From positions 1-51,356 of the forward strand of contig JACPNV010000043.1 of NCBI GenBank assembly GCA_016185305.1: a stretch of DNA of 51,356 nucleotides, written 5' to 3'. The notes under the pieces are model-generated. The model was not told the DNA's origin. It saw only the letters and a list, made by a program, of their open reading frames with translations, and ran no database searches. This stretch comes from Actinomycetota bacterium (GTDB lineage Bacteria; Actinomycetota; Acidimicrobiia; Acidimicrobiales; Acidimicrobilacustridaceae). Of the stretch, positions 44,072-51,356 are shown in pieces. A program made the translations under genes and the position numbers. The first letter of the stretch is position 1; each line of letters starts with the position of its first letter.

Positions 44072-44473
44072 TCAGCAGTCGACGATCCGGTCGGCGGGCA
44101 CCCCGTGACGCTCCATGTCGCGGCGATCGCTGGTGATCACCTTCGCGCCATGCCGAAGCGTGAGCAGCGCCACATGGGCGTCCACGACATCGGGCTCGTC
44201 CACTTGGCCCATCGTTGCGCCGACCAGCCGAGCCTCCTCGGAACCGAGCGGTGCCTCCAGCAAGATCTCCGCGTTGAGGAGGTAGTTCAGCCTCGCCTGC
44301 CGAGGATCGCCGCGGTGCACCTGCGCGATGACCCCGGCGCTCGTGACGCCGACTCGCTCTCTCGCGAGCACTCCGTTGACCAGAACAGCAATCCTGATGT
44401 CGCGGCGCTCGAAGGCGATGAAAGCCCCCGCATCGAACACGAACGGACCCGCGTACCCAGGAGATCGCTTCAT
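44072..44473 (-). CDS. PIN-domain toxin, VapC-like
   Basis: 133 residues. The PIN acidic residues are visible: FVFDAGAFIAFERRD near the start, DVVDAHVALLTLRHG and ITSDRRDMERHGV at the end. These proteins are metal-dependent ribonucleases inhibited by a VapB. ATG 44473 overlaps the antitoxin stop (ATGA). An in-frame extension to 44677 would read antisense to the antitoxin gene and is rejected. Confidence 0.85.
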   Translation of the reverse strand: MKRSPGYAGPFVFDAGAFIAFERRDIRIAVLVNGVLARERVGVTSAGVIAQVHRGDPRQARLNYLLNAEILLEAPLGSEEARLVGATMGQVDEPDVVDAHVALLTLRHGAKVITSDRRDMERHGVPADRIVDC

Positions 44474-44766
44474 CGTTGGCCCGGACCTGGCCTTTCGCGT
44501 GGAAGCGGGAGTTCTCGCGCTATCAGATCTCGAACCCACGCTTCGCTCTCCCCAAAGACCTTCGCAAGCCATGCGATGTCCTCGGGCGTCGCGGGGGACT
44601 CGGCTTCCATCCGGGTGATCTCGGCGTCGAGATCGAGGAGAGCCTGACGCTTGTCCGCCATGGCCCGGGCTACCCACGCACTTACCGACGGTGCCCGACC
44701 GATCTCGACCTCATGCCGAGCCCACTCGGCGAGGTCGTCCTCGACCGTTATGGTGATGCGCTGCAT
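44470..44766 (-). CDS. Ribbon-helix-helix antitoxin, VapB-like
   Basis: 98 residues. MQRITITVEDDLAEWARHEVEIGRAPSVSAWVARAM is a ribbon-helix-helix DNA-binding domain; the acidic-aromatic tail (EDIAWLAKVFGESEAWVRDL) would wrap the toxin. First gene of the pair, with the toxin overlapping its stop. The start codon lies inside a palindrome, the expected site for autorepression by the toxin-antitoxin complex. Confidence 0.85.
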   Translation of the reverse strand: MQRITITVEDDLAEWARHEVEIGRAPSVSAWVARAMADKRQALLDLDAEITRMEAESPATPEDIAWLAKVFGESEAWVRDLIARELPLPRERPGPGQR

Positions 44767-44789
44767 ACGGAGAGCTTACGAAGTATGCA
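44762..44789. promoter_or_regulatory. VapBC operator candidate
   Basis: TGCATAC (44762-44768) and GTATGCA (44783-44789) are perfectly complementary with a 14-base centre. The left arm includes the antitoxin start codon (44764-44766), so binding would cover both -10 region and start. Confidence 0.65.
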
Positions 44790-44801
44790 CGTTGCACACA
44801 A

Positions 44802-45533
44802 TCACCTCTCCCATTCGGCCGGGCCCATGAGCGTGCCGGGACACGGGACGAGCAGCTCTTCGCGCCATCGGGTCGTGAGCTTGGCGCGCTCGTCGTCCCA
44901 CAGGACCAGGCGGCGATCACCGCCGTCGGCCTCGTCGAAGCCCCACGCGGTGTCGGCCGCCTTGCCGAGTCGAACGTGGTCCTCGAGCGTCGTCGCCCAC
45001 AACGTGCAGACCTCGGTGTCGGTCATGAGCACCTCCCACGAACCGACGAGCGTGTGCCCGTAGTCGGCGCGAAGCGGTGCGAGCTGGTCGGCCACCGAGC
45101 TGAGGTACTCGACCGCTCGGCCCGGAGGCACCTGGGTCAGCTCGTGCACGAACACCGTGCCGCTGACGCCTTCGGCCTCGATGTCAGCGATCGTCTTGGA
45201 GCCAGGCATCGCGCCGAGCAGCCGGTCGAACCCGCCCGAGCGCCGCTGCAGCGCTTCGAGCCACCAATCGTTCAGCTCGGCGTTCGCCTCGCGCTTCAAG
45301 TTGGTCGACCGGCACAGGCGCTCCCACGAATCCCACCCCTCGGGCAGCTCCCACACGCTGACCACCTGCGGCCAGCGACCAGTTGAGCCCATCACGTAGA
45401 ACGTGCCGTAGAGGTCGAGGCCGCGGTCTGCCGCGGAGCTGGTGTGGAAGCCGAGGACGCTCTTCTCCATGTAGTCGACCGCCTTGTCGCCGACGATGTC
45501 GATCACTTCATGGAGATAGAGCGGGCGGGCCAT
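44802..45533 (-). CDS. Duplicated NIPSNAP-like / dimeric alpha-beta barrel hypothetical protein
   Basis: 243 residues in two related halves: LYLHEVIDIVGDKAVDYMEKSV and later VFVHELTQVPPGRAVEYLSSV, each followed by a GTFYV/GSWEVL strand and WxELPEGWDSWE/WATTLEDHVRLG. This matches a duplicated ferredoxin-like (NIPSNAP/ABM-type) domain. No active-site residues can be assigned. ATG 45533 with weak upstream purines. It lies between the VapBC pair and the lipid kinase; function unknown. Confidence 0.65.
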   Translation of the reverse strand: MARPLYLHEVIDIVGDKAVDYMEKSVLGFHTSSAADRGLDLYGTFYVMGSTGRWPQVVSVWELPEGWDSWERLCRSTNLKREANAELNDWWLEALQRRSGGFDRLLGAMPGSKTIADIEAEGVSGTVFVHELTQVPPGRAVEYLSSVADQLAPLRADYGHTLVGSWEVLMTDTEVCTLWATTLEDHVRLGKAADTAWGFDEADGGDRRLVLWDDERAKLTTRWREELLVPCPGTLMGPAEWER

Positions 45534-45582
45534 GCGCAGAAGTTAACGCAACCGCCAGAACACCCCGCCCAGCACAACCCGC

Positions 45583-45588
45583 TACCGT
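45583..45588 (+). promoter_or_regulatory. Putative -10 element (TACCGT), leaderless
   Basis: TACCGT ends eight bases before the GTG at 45597; no Shine-Dalgarno sequence. Confidence 0.45.
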
Positions 45589-45596
45589 CCGGCGGA

Positions 45597-46514
45597 GTGA
45601 GGGTCTTGCTGCTCGTCAACTCGTCGGCGTCGTCGGTGACGGCGCGCGCCCGGGTGGTCATCCAAAAGGCCCTGTCCGCCGACCACGAGGTGACGATGGC
45701 GGAGACGAGCCGGCGGGGGCACGCAACGCGGCTCGCCCAGGGTGCCGCCGCCGAGGGCGTGGACGCGGTGGTCGTGCTGGGAGGCGACGGAACGCTGAAC
45801 GAAGCAGCCAACGGCCTCGCCGGCTCGACGACCGCGCTGGCACCGCTCCCCGGCGGCTCGACCAACGTCTTCGCCCGGACCATCGGCTTGCCCGACGATC
45901 CCATCGAGGCGACCGGCGCGCTGCTCGACTCGCTCAGCCGCAAGAACGTGCGCCGCATCGGGCTCGGCTCGGTGAACGGGCGCTACTTCCTGTTCCACGT
46001 CGGCATGGGGTTCGACGCCGCCGTTGTCGCCCAGGTCGAGCGCCGGTCGGGACTGAAGCGCTACGCCAGCCATCCCCTCTTCGTCTACGCCGCGTTCGAC
46101 ACCGCGCTCCGCCACTACGACCGCAGCCGCCCGCGCCTGGCCGTGCGCCACGCCGACGGCACGATGATCGACGACGTGTACGAGGCGATCTGCTTCAACT
46201 CCAACCCGTTCACGTACCTCGGCTCGCTCCCCATCAACATCGCACCGGATGCCACGCTCGACCGTGGCCTCACGATGATGTCGCTCCGCACCTTGAACAT
46301 GGCGACCTGCATCGCGCTGATCGGCTCGGCGGTGTTGAACAACGGCAAGCGCGTGCAACGGCACCGCCTCGTCGACTATCGCAACGACCTGGCCGCGGCC
46401 ACCGTCGAGGGCCATGGCCCGTTCCCCTACCAAGTCGACGGCGACTACCTGGGCGAGACGGCAAGGCTCGATCTGCGACACGAGCCCGAACGACTCGACC
46501 TCGTCGTGCCGTGA
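45597..46514 (+). CDS. Diacylglycerol/lipid kinase family protein
   Basis: 305 residues. VDAVVVLGGDGTLNEAANGL is the DAGK catalytic motif; LPGGSTNVFARTIGLPDDP and FHVGMGFDAAVVAQVER complete the nucleotide and lipid domain. C-terminal QVDGDYLGET corresponds to the second half of the fold. It phosphorylates diacylglycerol or a related lipid with ATP. GTG 45597 fits the fold start; the frame is open further upstream but that overlaps the preceding gene. Leaderless by its promoter. Confidence 0.88.
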   Translation: MRVLLLVNSSASSVTARARVVIQKALSADHEVTMAETSRRGHATRLAQGAAAEGVDAVVVLGGDGTLNEAANGLAGSTTALAPLPGGSTNVFARTIGLPDDPIEATGALLDSLSRKNVRRIGLGSVNGRYFLFHVGMGFDAAVVAQVERRSGLKRYASHPLFVYAAFDTALRHYDRSRPRLAVRHADGTMIDDVYEAICFNSNPFTYLGSLPINIAPDATLDRGLTMMSLRTLNMATCIALIGSAVLNNGKRVQRHRLVDYRNDLAAATVEGHGPFPYQVDGDYLGETARLDLRHEPERLDLVVP

Positions 46515-46583
46515 CCGCGCCATCGAACGCCAGGTCCCGAACTGGGCTGTCATGCGCGCTGGTTTCGGCGCGTCTGGCGGCCC

Positions 46584-46616
46584 GGTTGTGACCAGTCCCG
46601 GGTTGCGACCAGTCCC
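46584..46616. repeat. 17-bp-period direct repeat in the 109-bp gap 46515-46623
   Basis: GGTTGTGACCAGTCCC (46584-46599) and GGTTGCGACCAGTCCC (46601-46616) differ at one base. It lies between the convergent lipid kinase and glycerophosphodiesterase genes. No clear terminator hairpin is visible. Confidence 0.8.
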
Positions 46617-46623
46617 GGCCACC

Positions 46624-47382
46624 TCACGAGCCCGACGCCGAATCCAGCACCGCTCGCGCCACGTCAGGGACGTTCGTGATGATGCCGTCGACGCCGAAGT
46701 CGACGAGCTCGCGCATGCGGTCGGGGTCGTCGACGGTCCAGACGTTGACGGCGAGACCCGCGTCATGGGCGGCACCGACGAGCGCTGGGGTCACGAACGG
46801 ATCCCACGGGTTCAACGCGACATGGCCACGCACCGAGACGAGCTTCACGACCTTGAACGCGTCGTCCAGACGGGCCGACAGCAGCCCGGTCGGCATCCTG
46901 AGCTCGTGCGCCCGAACGCGATCGATGGCTCGCACGTCGAAGGAGGAGACCAGCACGCGATCCCGGGACAGCAGTTCGCCCAGTCCGGCCTCGACCGCCT
47001 CGATCACCGCATCGCAGATCCAGTACTCGGGGTCGTAGTCGGGCTCGTCGCGGTCGCTCTTGATCTCGATGTTCACGGCCAGCGGGGGCGAGGAGCGTTT
47101 GCACACAGCAAGCGCGTCGGCGAGTGAGCACACCGAATCGGGAAGCTCGTCGCGGCGCTGCTCGACGATCGGCTGCGACGTGCCGGCGACGGCAGGGTCG
47201 TGGTGCACGACGAGCTGCCGGTCCGCGGTCCGCCGCACGTCCAGCTCGACCCCGTCGGCCCCGAGCCGGGCGGCGCCCTCGAACGCGGCCAGCGTGTTCT
47301 CGGGAAAGGCCCGGGATGCACCCCGGTGCGCGACCACCGCCACCTGGGGATTCGCGCGCTCGCTCTCGGTGTCAGCGGTCAT
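46624..47382 (-). CDS. Glycerophosphodiester phosphodiesterase
   Basis: 252 residues. VAHRGASRAFPENTLAAFEGA, GADGVELDVRRTADRQLVVHHDP carry the His-Arg, Glu-Asn, Glu-x-Asp and His-Asp catalytic/metal residues of GDPD. AVNIEIKSDRDEPDYDPE and AVNVWTVDDPDRMRELVDFGVDGIITNVPD complete the barrel. It splits glycerophosphodiesters to glycerol-3-phosphate and an alcohol; no signal peptide, so cytosolic (UgpQ-like). ATG 47382 has GAGGAG. Confidence 0.93.
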   Translation of the reverse strand: MTADTESERANPQVAVVAHRGASRAFPENTLAAFEGAARLGADGVELDVRRTADRQLVVHHDPAVAGTSQPIVEQRRDELPDSVCSLADALAVCKRSSPPLAVNIEIKSDRDEPDYDPEYWICDAVIEAVEAGLGELLSRDRVLVSSFDVRAIDRVRAHELRMPTGLLSARLDDAFKVVKLVSVRGHVALNPWDPFVTPALVGAAHDAGLAVNVWTVDDPDRMRELVDFGVDGIITNVPDVARAVLDSASGS

Positions 47383-47450
47383 CCCGATCTCCTCGGAAGA
47401 TAGGCGTCCGAAACCAGGACAGGGGTGACAAAAAAGAAGTGTTTGACCCC

Positions 47451-47479
47451 TTGAAACCTGGCAGGGGAGCCACTACGGT
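47451..47479 (+). promoter_or_regulatory. whiB promoter (TTGAAA-17-TACGGT)
   Basis: TTGAAA (47451-47456), exactly 17 bases, TACGGT (47474-47479). A second -35-like TTGACC lies at 47443. It implies a leader of about 125 bases before the GTG at 47612. Confidence 0.6.
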
Positions 47480-47526
47480 AGCCGTCGTCCCCCCAGCCAC
47501 ACGCCCACAACCAGAGGCGGTGGCAT

Positions 47527-47564
47527 GTGAACAGCTTCACGTTTGCTCACTCCTGCTCGCAAAC
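47527..47564 (+). promoter_or_regulatory. Two hairpins in the whiB 5' leader
   Basis: GTGAA/TTCAC (47527-47531 and 47536-47540, 4-base loop) is followed at once by GTTTGC/GCAAAC (47541-47546 and 47559-47564, 12-base loop). An ATG directly followed by TGA (47525-47530) forms a minimal start-stop. Role unknown; possible leader control. Confidence 0.4.
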
Positions 47565-47611
47565 CTCGCGAACTCCGGTGCGCCAACGTTGGCCCGATTC
47601 GTGGAGGCATC

Positions 47612-47908
47612 GTGGCCCTTACGACGTCCCGTTCCCTAGCTCTCTCCGTGCAAAACGACGACTGGCGCGAGCTGGCCGCGTGCCGCGACACCGACCCTGA
47701 CCTGTTCTTCCCGGTTGGCACCACCGGCCCGGCCATCGAGCAGATCGAGAACGCCAAGGCTGTGTGCCGCGAGTGCGAGGTGCGCGAGCCCTGCCTGCAG
47801 TTCGCGCTGACCACCAACCAGGACTCTGGCATCTGGGGTGGCGCCTCCGAGGAGGAGCGCCGCCAGATCCGCCGCCAGTGGCTGGCCAAGAAGCGCCGTT
47901 CGGCCTGA
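47612..47908 (+). CDS. whiB: WhiB-family iron-sulfur transcription factor
   Basis: 98 residues. The four cluster Cys are present: C24 in LAACRDTDPDLFFP, then C52, C55 and C61 in AVCRECEVREPCLQF. GIWGGASEEERR is the family turn, followed by a basic tail (RRQWLAKKRRSA). WhiB proteins bind a [4Fe-4S] cluster and act with the principal sigma factor. GTG 47612 with GGAGG four bases upstream; upstream frame to 47543 is the leader. Closest by context to WhiB1 because a PdtaS-like kinase is the neighbour, an inference only. Confidence 0.93.
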   Translation: MALTTSRSLALSVQNDDWRELAACRDTDPDLFFPVGTTGPAIEQIENAKAVCRECEVREPCLQFALTTNQDSGIWGGASEEERRQIRRQWLAKKRRSA

Positions 47909-47995
47909 GGTTCGCCCCACCCCCGCAGCTCCCGTTGGCGGTCGACCGTCGGTTGGTCGCCGATCTCGACTTCGGCCGCCTCTGCCCGTCATCAT

Positions 47996-49540
47996 CTACG
48001 CCGGCGCCGCGGGGATCACCGGCACCTGACCGGTCGCCGGCTCCTCGCGCACGACGGCACGAAGCGGCACGCGCAGCTCCACCACCGTGCCCGGGCGCTC
48101 GGCCGGACCGGTACCGGCCGTCATCTCGATGGTGCCGGCCAGCTCACTGGTGACGAGGGTCCGCACGATCGACAGGCCGAGCCCGCCCGCCGCGTCGATC
48201 GAGAAGCCCGGCGGCAGGCCCACGCCGTCGTCGATGACGCGCACCCAGAGCACGTCGCGGGCGTTGCCGAGCTCGACGGTCACGTGGCCACCATCGAGGT
48301 CGGCCGCCGGCGGGTACGCGTGGTCGACGACGTTCTGCAGCAGCTCGGTCAGCACGACCGCGAGCGGGGTCGCGGTCGCGGCGGGAAGGTTGCCAGCTTC
48401 GCCCGTGACCTTGAAGTCGACGGGATGCTCCGGCGATATCAGCCCCTCCTCGACCATCCGCACGAGCGGGCGCACGATCTCGATGAACGGCAGCTCGTCG
48501 CCGGCCTCATGCGACAGCGTCTCGTGCACCAGCGCGATCGACCGGATGCGCCGCACCGACTCTTCGAGTGCAGCTTTGGCTTCGGGTGACGACAGGCGCC
48601 GACCTTGCAGCCGCAGCAACGACGAGATGGTCTGCAAGTTGTTCTTCACCCGGTGGTGGATCTCGCGGATCGTCGCGTCCTTGGAGATCAACAAACGATC
48701 GCGGCGGCGGACATCGGAGATGTCGCGCAGCAACAGCACCGCGCCCGTGACCGTCCCGTGGTCCATCAACGGGATGGTCTGGGCCAGCACGGTCACCTCG
48801 GGACCACGCTCGACCTCCTCGATGGCCGGGATGGCCTTGGCGAACGCGGTGCGCACGGTGTTCTCCTGCAAACCCAGCTCGACGAGACGCATGCCTTCGG
48901 TGTTGGCGTGCACGCCGAGCCGGTGCAGCGCGGAGATCGCGTTGGGCGATGCGTACTCGACGCGAGCGGCAGGGTCGAGCAGGATCACGCCATCGCCGAC
49001 GCGTGGTGGATCGTCGGTCCAGCCCGACTCGCGCGGGAACGGGAACTCGCCACTCACGATCATGCGGGCGAAGCGATGGAAGACCTCCACGTAGGCTCGC
49101 TCGAGCTCGCCCGGTGGGCGCCCGAGCGACGGCGCCGACTCGCGCACGAGCACACCGATGGTCGTTCCCTTGTGCTTGACCGGGATGCACAGCGCCCGGA
49201 CCAGCTCGCGCAAGGTCTCGTTCGGCACCTCCCCGTCGATGATCTCACCGAGCCCGAACGAGCGGGCGACCAACGGCCGCTCGTGGTCGGTGACGGAGCG
49301 ACCTACCCAGTCGGCGCGGTACAGCGTCTGGCTCGTGGTCGGCCGGATGTGGCCGAGCACGATGAACCGCTCGGCCAGCTCGTCGCCGCCGCCTGGATGA
49401 CCGACCTTGGCATAGAGCATCAGATCCGAGAAGCACAGGTCGGCAAGGAACGCCCAAGACCGCACGAGCCGCTGGAGGTGCTGAACCTGATCGGCGTCGA
49501 GTGACGTGTGCGCGCGGGCAAGCTCGCTGAGGCTGGCCAT
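47996..49540 (-). CDS. pdtaS: PdtaS-like sensor histidine kinase (HisKA_2)
   Basis: 514 residues with no TM segment. An N-terminal GAF-like domain (about 5-190), a PAS-like domain (VILLDPAARVEYASPNAISALHRLG) and the phospho-acceptor His in IREIHHRVKNNLQTISSLLRLQ, the HisKA_2 motif, then VVLTELLQNVVDHAYP, VIDDGVGLPPGF and GGLGLSIVRTLV of the ATPase domain. Same domain order and neighbour (whiB) as the M. tuberculosis PdtaS, which signals to an ANTAR regulator. No such regulator lies in the window. ATG 49540 chosen because the frame upstream has no domain. Confidence 0.88.
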   Translation of the reverse strand: MASLSELARAHTSLDADQVQHLQRLVRSWAFLADLCFSDLMLYAKVGHPGGGDELAERFIVLGHIRPTTSQTLYRADWVGRSVTDHERPLVARSFGLGEIIDGEVPNETLRELVRALCIPVKHKGTTIGVLVRESAPSLGRPPGELERAYVEVFHRFARMIVSGEFPFPRESGWTDDPPRVGDGVILLDPAARVEYASPNAISALHRLGVHANTEGMRLVELGLQENTVRTAFAKAIPAIEEVERGPEVTVLAQTIPLMDHGTVTGAVLLLRDISDVRRRDRLLISKDATIREIHHRVKNNLQTISSLLRLQGRRLSSPEAKAALEESVRRIRSIALVHETLSHEAGDELPFIEIVRPLVRMVEEGLISPEHPVDFKVTGEAGNLPAATATPLAVVLTELLQNVVDHAYPPAADLDGGHVTVELGNARDVLWVRVIDDGVGLPPGFSIDAAGGLGLSIVRTLVTSELAGTIEMTAGTGPAERPGTVVELRVPLRAVVREEPATGQVPVIPAAPA

Positions 49541-49668
49541 AGGACGTGTAGTTTGCCCGGCTCGCGACCCGAGATCGAACATCCGGAGGGACCCGGGGCA
49601 GAATGGCGAGACGGTACGTATGGATCGGCGAAGCCGCAGCCGCCGGATCATCGGCGGCGCAACCCACC

Positions 49669-50880
49669 TCAACGCCAGATCGTGTCGCCCAGCCGTAACA
49701 GACCGTCGACGTCGTAGATGTCGCGGTCGAAGAACGGCGCCGTCGCGACCACGTCGGTGACCGCGGCGAGCTCGGCTTGTTGTTCGGCCTCGCGTGTCGC
49801 CACGACCCGGTAGTTCAAGAAGCTCTCGCCGACCTCGCGCAGGACCCGTTCGAGGTTCTCTTGCTCGCGACCCGGCGGGGCCTCGATGCCATCGACCTTG
49901 GCCACCACGGGCGGGAGCTGGGCGGCAACCTTGGCCGCATCGGCGTTGAGCAACCGCGCCGATTGCGTGACTCCCTCGTCGAGGAAGTAGTCCGGCAGCA
50001 CCTTGTTGAGCACGACCGCGCCGAGATGGAAGCCCTTCCGGTCAAGCGCCTTGATGAAGAAGTCGGCCTCTCGAACCGGAGCCGCTTCCAGCGTGCTGAC
50101 CACGACGAAGGTCGTGCGGTGATCTTCCAGCAGCCGCTCCACGGCGCGTGCCCGCTGGACGAAGCCGTCGTACATCGACTGGAACAGCACGAAGAACTCG
50201 GCGATGTCTTGCAGGAACTGTGAGCCGAGGATGCGATCGGCGACCGAGTAGAAGGGCTTCGACATGGCGGTGAGCATCCGGCTGCGGTAGGGCGCGATGA
50301 GCCAGCGCAACAGGCGCGAGGAGAAGAAGTCGGCCATCCGCTCGGGGGCCTCGAGGAAGTCGAGGGCGTTCCGCGTCGGCGGTGTGTCGACGACGATCAG
50401 GTCATAGCGGCCCGACGTGTGGATCTCGTACAAGCGCTCCATCGCGATGTAGTCGTGGCTCTGGACGAACTTGCCCGTCACGTTCTGGTAGAGCGGGTTG
50501 GCCAGGATCTGCTCTCGCGTCTGCTGATCGCGAGCGTGGCGCTTCACGAGCTCGTCCCACGACTGCTTGGTGTCGAGCATCGCCGCCCACAGCTCGCCGC
50601 GCGCCTCGACACCGGCCGCCTCGAAGAGCTCGGCGGGAACCGACGTCTCGATGTTGCCGAACTGCTCGAGCCCGAGCGCGTTGGCCAACCGCTTCGCGGG
50701 ATCGACGGTGAGCACCAGCACCTTGCCACCGGTGTGCGCCGCGGCCATCGCGGCCAGCGCGGCTGCCGTGGTCGTCTTGCCGACGCCGCCCGAGCCGCAG
50801 GTGATCACGATCTCCCTGGTGGCGAGCAACGCCTCGAGTGTGCGAGCCACGGCGAGCTGGCTGTCGCGAGAGCGTGCCAT
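49669..50880 (-). CDS. ArsA/Get3-family ATPase
   Basis: 403 residues. P-loop GSGGVGKTT (29-37), VLVLTVDPAKRLANALGL (switch/A-loop), YDLIVVDTPPTRNALDFLEAPERM (Walker B-like DTPPT) and VVLNKVLPDYF. The deviant-Walker family includes arsenite and tail-anchored-protein ATPases, but in actinobacteria these paired copies have unknown function. ATG 50880 overlaps the preceding stop (TGATG). Encoded next to a second ArsA-like gene and upstream of pdtaS. Confidence 0.88.
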   Translation of the reverse strand: MARSRDSQLAVARTLEALLATREIVITCGSGGVGKTTTAAALAAMAAAHTGGKVLVLTVDPAKRLANALGLEQFGNIETSVPAELFEAAGVEARGELWAAMLDTKQSWDELVKRHARDQQTREQILANPLYQNVTGKFVQSHDYIAMERLYEIHTSGRYDLIVVDTPPTRNALDFLEAPERMADFFSSRLLRWLIAPYRSRMLTAMSKPFYSVADRILGSQFLQDIAEFFVLFQSMYDGFVQRARAVERLLEDHRTTFVVVSTLEAAPVREADFFIKALDRKGFHLGAVVLNKVLPDYFLDEGVTQSARLLNADAAKVAAQLPPVVAKVDGIEAPPGREQENLERVLREVGESFLNYRVVATREAEQQAELAAVTDVVATAPFFDRDIYDVDGLLRLGDTIWR

Positions 50881-51356
50881 CAGTACCCGAGCTCCGCGCT
50901 CAACGATTCGGCCACGGTGTGGGTCGCTCGCATGCCATGGGACCGGACGAAGAGGTACGGGACGTACAGGAGCGGCACCCCCTCGGGCCCTTCACGGCGC
51001 AGGCGCGACAAGTGCTCGCCGCGCGTGCGGCGAAGCGTGACGGCGAGCTGCGCCGCGTCGAGGAGCGGCTCGACCGGACCACCCACGGCCGCCACCAGCT
51101 CTCGGCTGTGCTCGGGCTCGCGCAAGTTGAGAAAGATCTCTTCCTCGCCCCGCCCGAAGAGCTCGGGGAGGACCTTGTTGACGACGATGGCGGCGAGCTC
51201 GACGTTGGTCTCGTTCTGGATGCGCTCGCCCAACTCGATCGTCTCGTTGACCGGCATCTCCTCGGGCGCCGAGACGATGACCGCCACGCAGATGGCCGGA
51301 TCGCCCAGCATCTCGACCATCCACCCGGTCTGCTCGCGCACGAGGCCGACCTTGAC
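50880..51356 (-). CDS. ArsA-like ATPase, partial (N-terminus beyond window)
   Basis: 159 residues are visible to the window edge; the P-loop part lies outside. VREQTGWMVEMLGDPAICVAVIVSAPEEMPVNETIEL and LAAIVVNKVLPELFGRGEEE match the C-terminal domain of ArsA-family ATPases, and PLLYVPYLFVRSHGMRATHTV ends it. Partner of the gene that follows, by overlap of one base (TGATG). Such adjacent pairs probably form a heteromeric complex. Confidence 0.8.
   Translation of the reverse strand, partial: VKVGLVREQTGWMVEMLGDPAICVAVIVSAPEEMPVNETIELGERIQNETNVELAAIVVNKVLPELFGRGEEEIFLNLREPEHSRELVAAVGGPVEPLLDAAQLAVTLRRTRGEHLSRLRREGPEGVPLLYVPYLFVRSHGMRATHTVAESLSAELGY

Overview
This is a high-GC, gene-dense stretch of bacterial chromosome. 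It looks actinobacterial. It carries a WhiB regulator beside a PdtaS-type sensor kinase and two ArsA-like ATPases, the gene string eno / ftsB-like / DUF501 / ppx, a PII-free NAD-salvage cluster with an NrtR-type regulator, two CaiB/BaiF CoA-transferases and several apparently leaderless genes. A deep actinobacterial lineage such as Acidimicrobiia is my guess, not a demonstrated assignment. I saw no rRNA, tRNA, CRISPR array, insertion sequence or prophage. No gene-free gap exceeds 300 bases; the largest (20113-20376) is described under its inverted repeat.

Layout. 1-12199: a partial diadenylate-cyclase-like gene, a patatin gene split by an in-frame TAG, a flavin monooxygenase, a secreted zinc phospholipase C-like protein, a hydrolase/dehydrogenase pair, a divergent MFS/TetR pair, a TPR protein facing a GT8-like glycosyltransferase, and an XRE/nucleotidyltransferase pair. 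12200-20972: a region with a sulfane-sulfur/redox theme. It holds a 1-Cys peroxiredoxin, two paralogous ArsR-rhodanese fusion regulators (one broken by a TAA), a metallo-beta-lactamase/double-rhodanese protein, an MFS transporter, a five-gene overlapping operon around a solitary cytochrome b, and small DUF2892 and His-rich membrane proteins. 20980-23911: a GAF sensor kinase/NarL regulator pair and a heavily decayed HD-GYP/LuxR pseudogene. 23943-27769: an SRPBCC protein, a CoA-transferase, a GNAT acetyltransferase and an aminotransferase.

27832-36224: the ppx, DUF501, ftsB-like and eno genes keep their usual order. Molybdenum-hydroxylase (CO dehydrogenase-type) accessory genes lie between DUF501 and ftsB: coxG-like, MocA-like, xdhC-like and a 2Fe-2S small subunit, with no large or medium subunit in view. 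36362-39778: nrtR-like, pncA, pncB and a second NUDIX gene. 39775-46514: a ferredoxin reductase and 3Fe-4S ferredoxin, an MFS transporter, a second CoA-transferase, a VapBC-type toxin-antitoxin pair, a duplicated-domain protein and a lipid/diacylglycerol kinase. 46624-51356: a glycerophosphodiesterase, whiB, pdtaS-like kinase and two ArsA-like ATPases (the last is partial).

The most unusual material is the 12.9-19.5 kb block. ArsR proteins carry a cysteine rhodanese domain instead of cysteines in the DNA-binding domain. The MBL partner lacks the usual metal-binding aspartate. A receiver-like protein has lost every phosphotransfer residue but gained a Cys-rich tail, and cytochrome b stands without Rieske or cytochrome c partners. 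Together these suggest a sulfur-responsive redox system that I cannot match to a described one.
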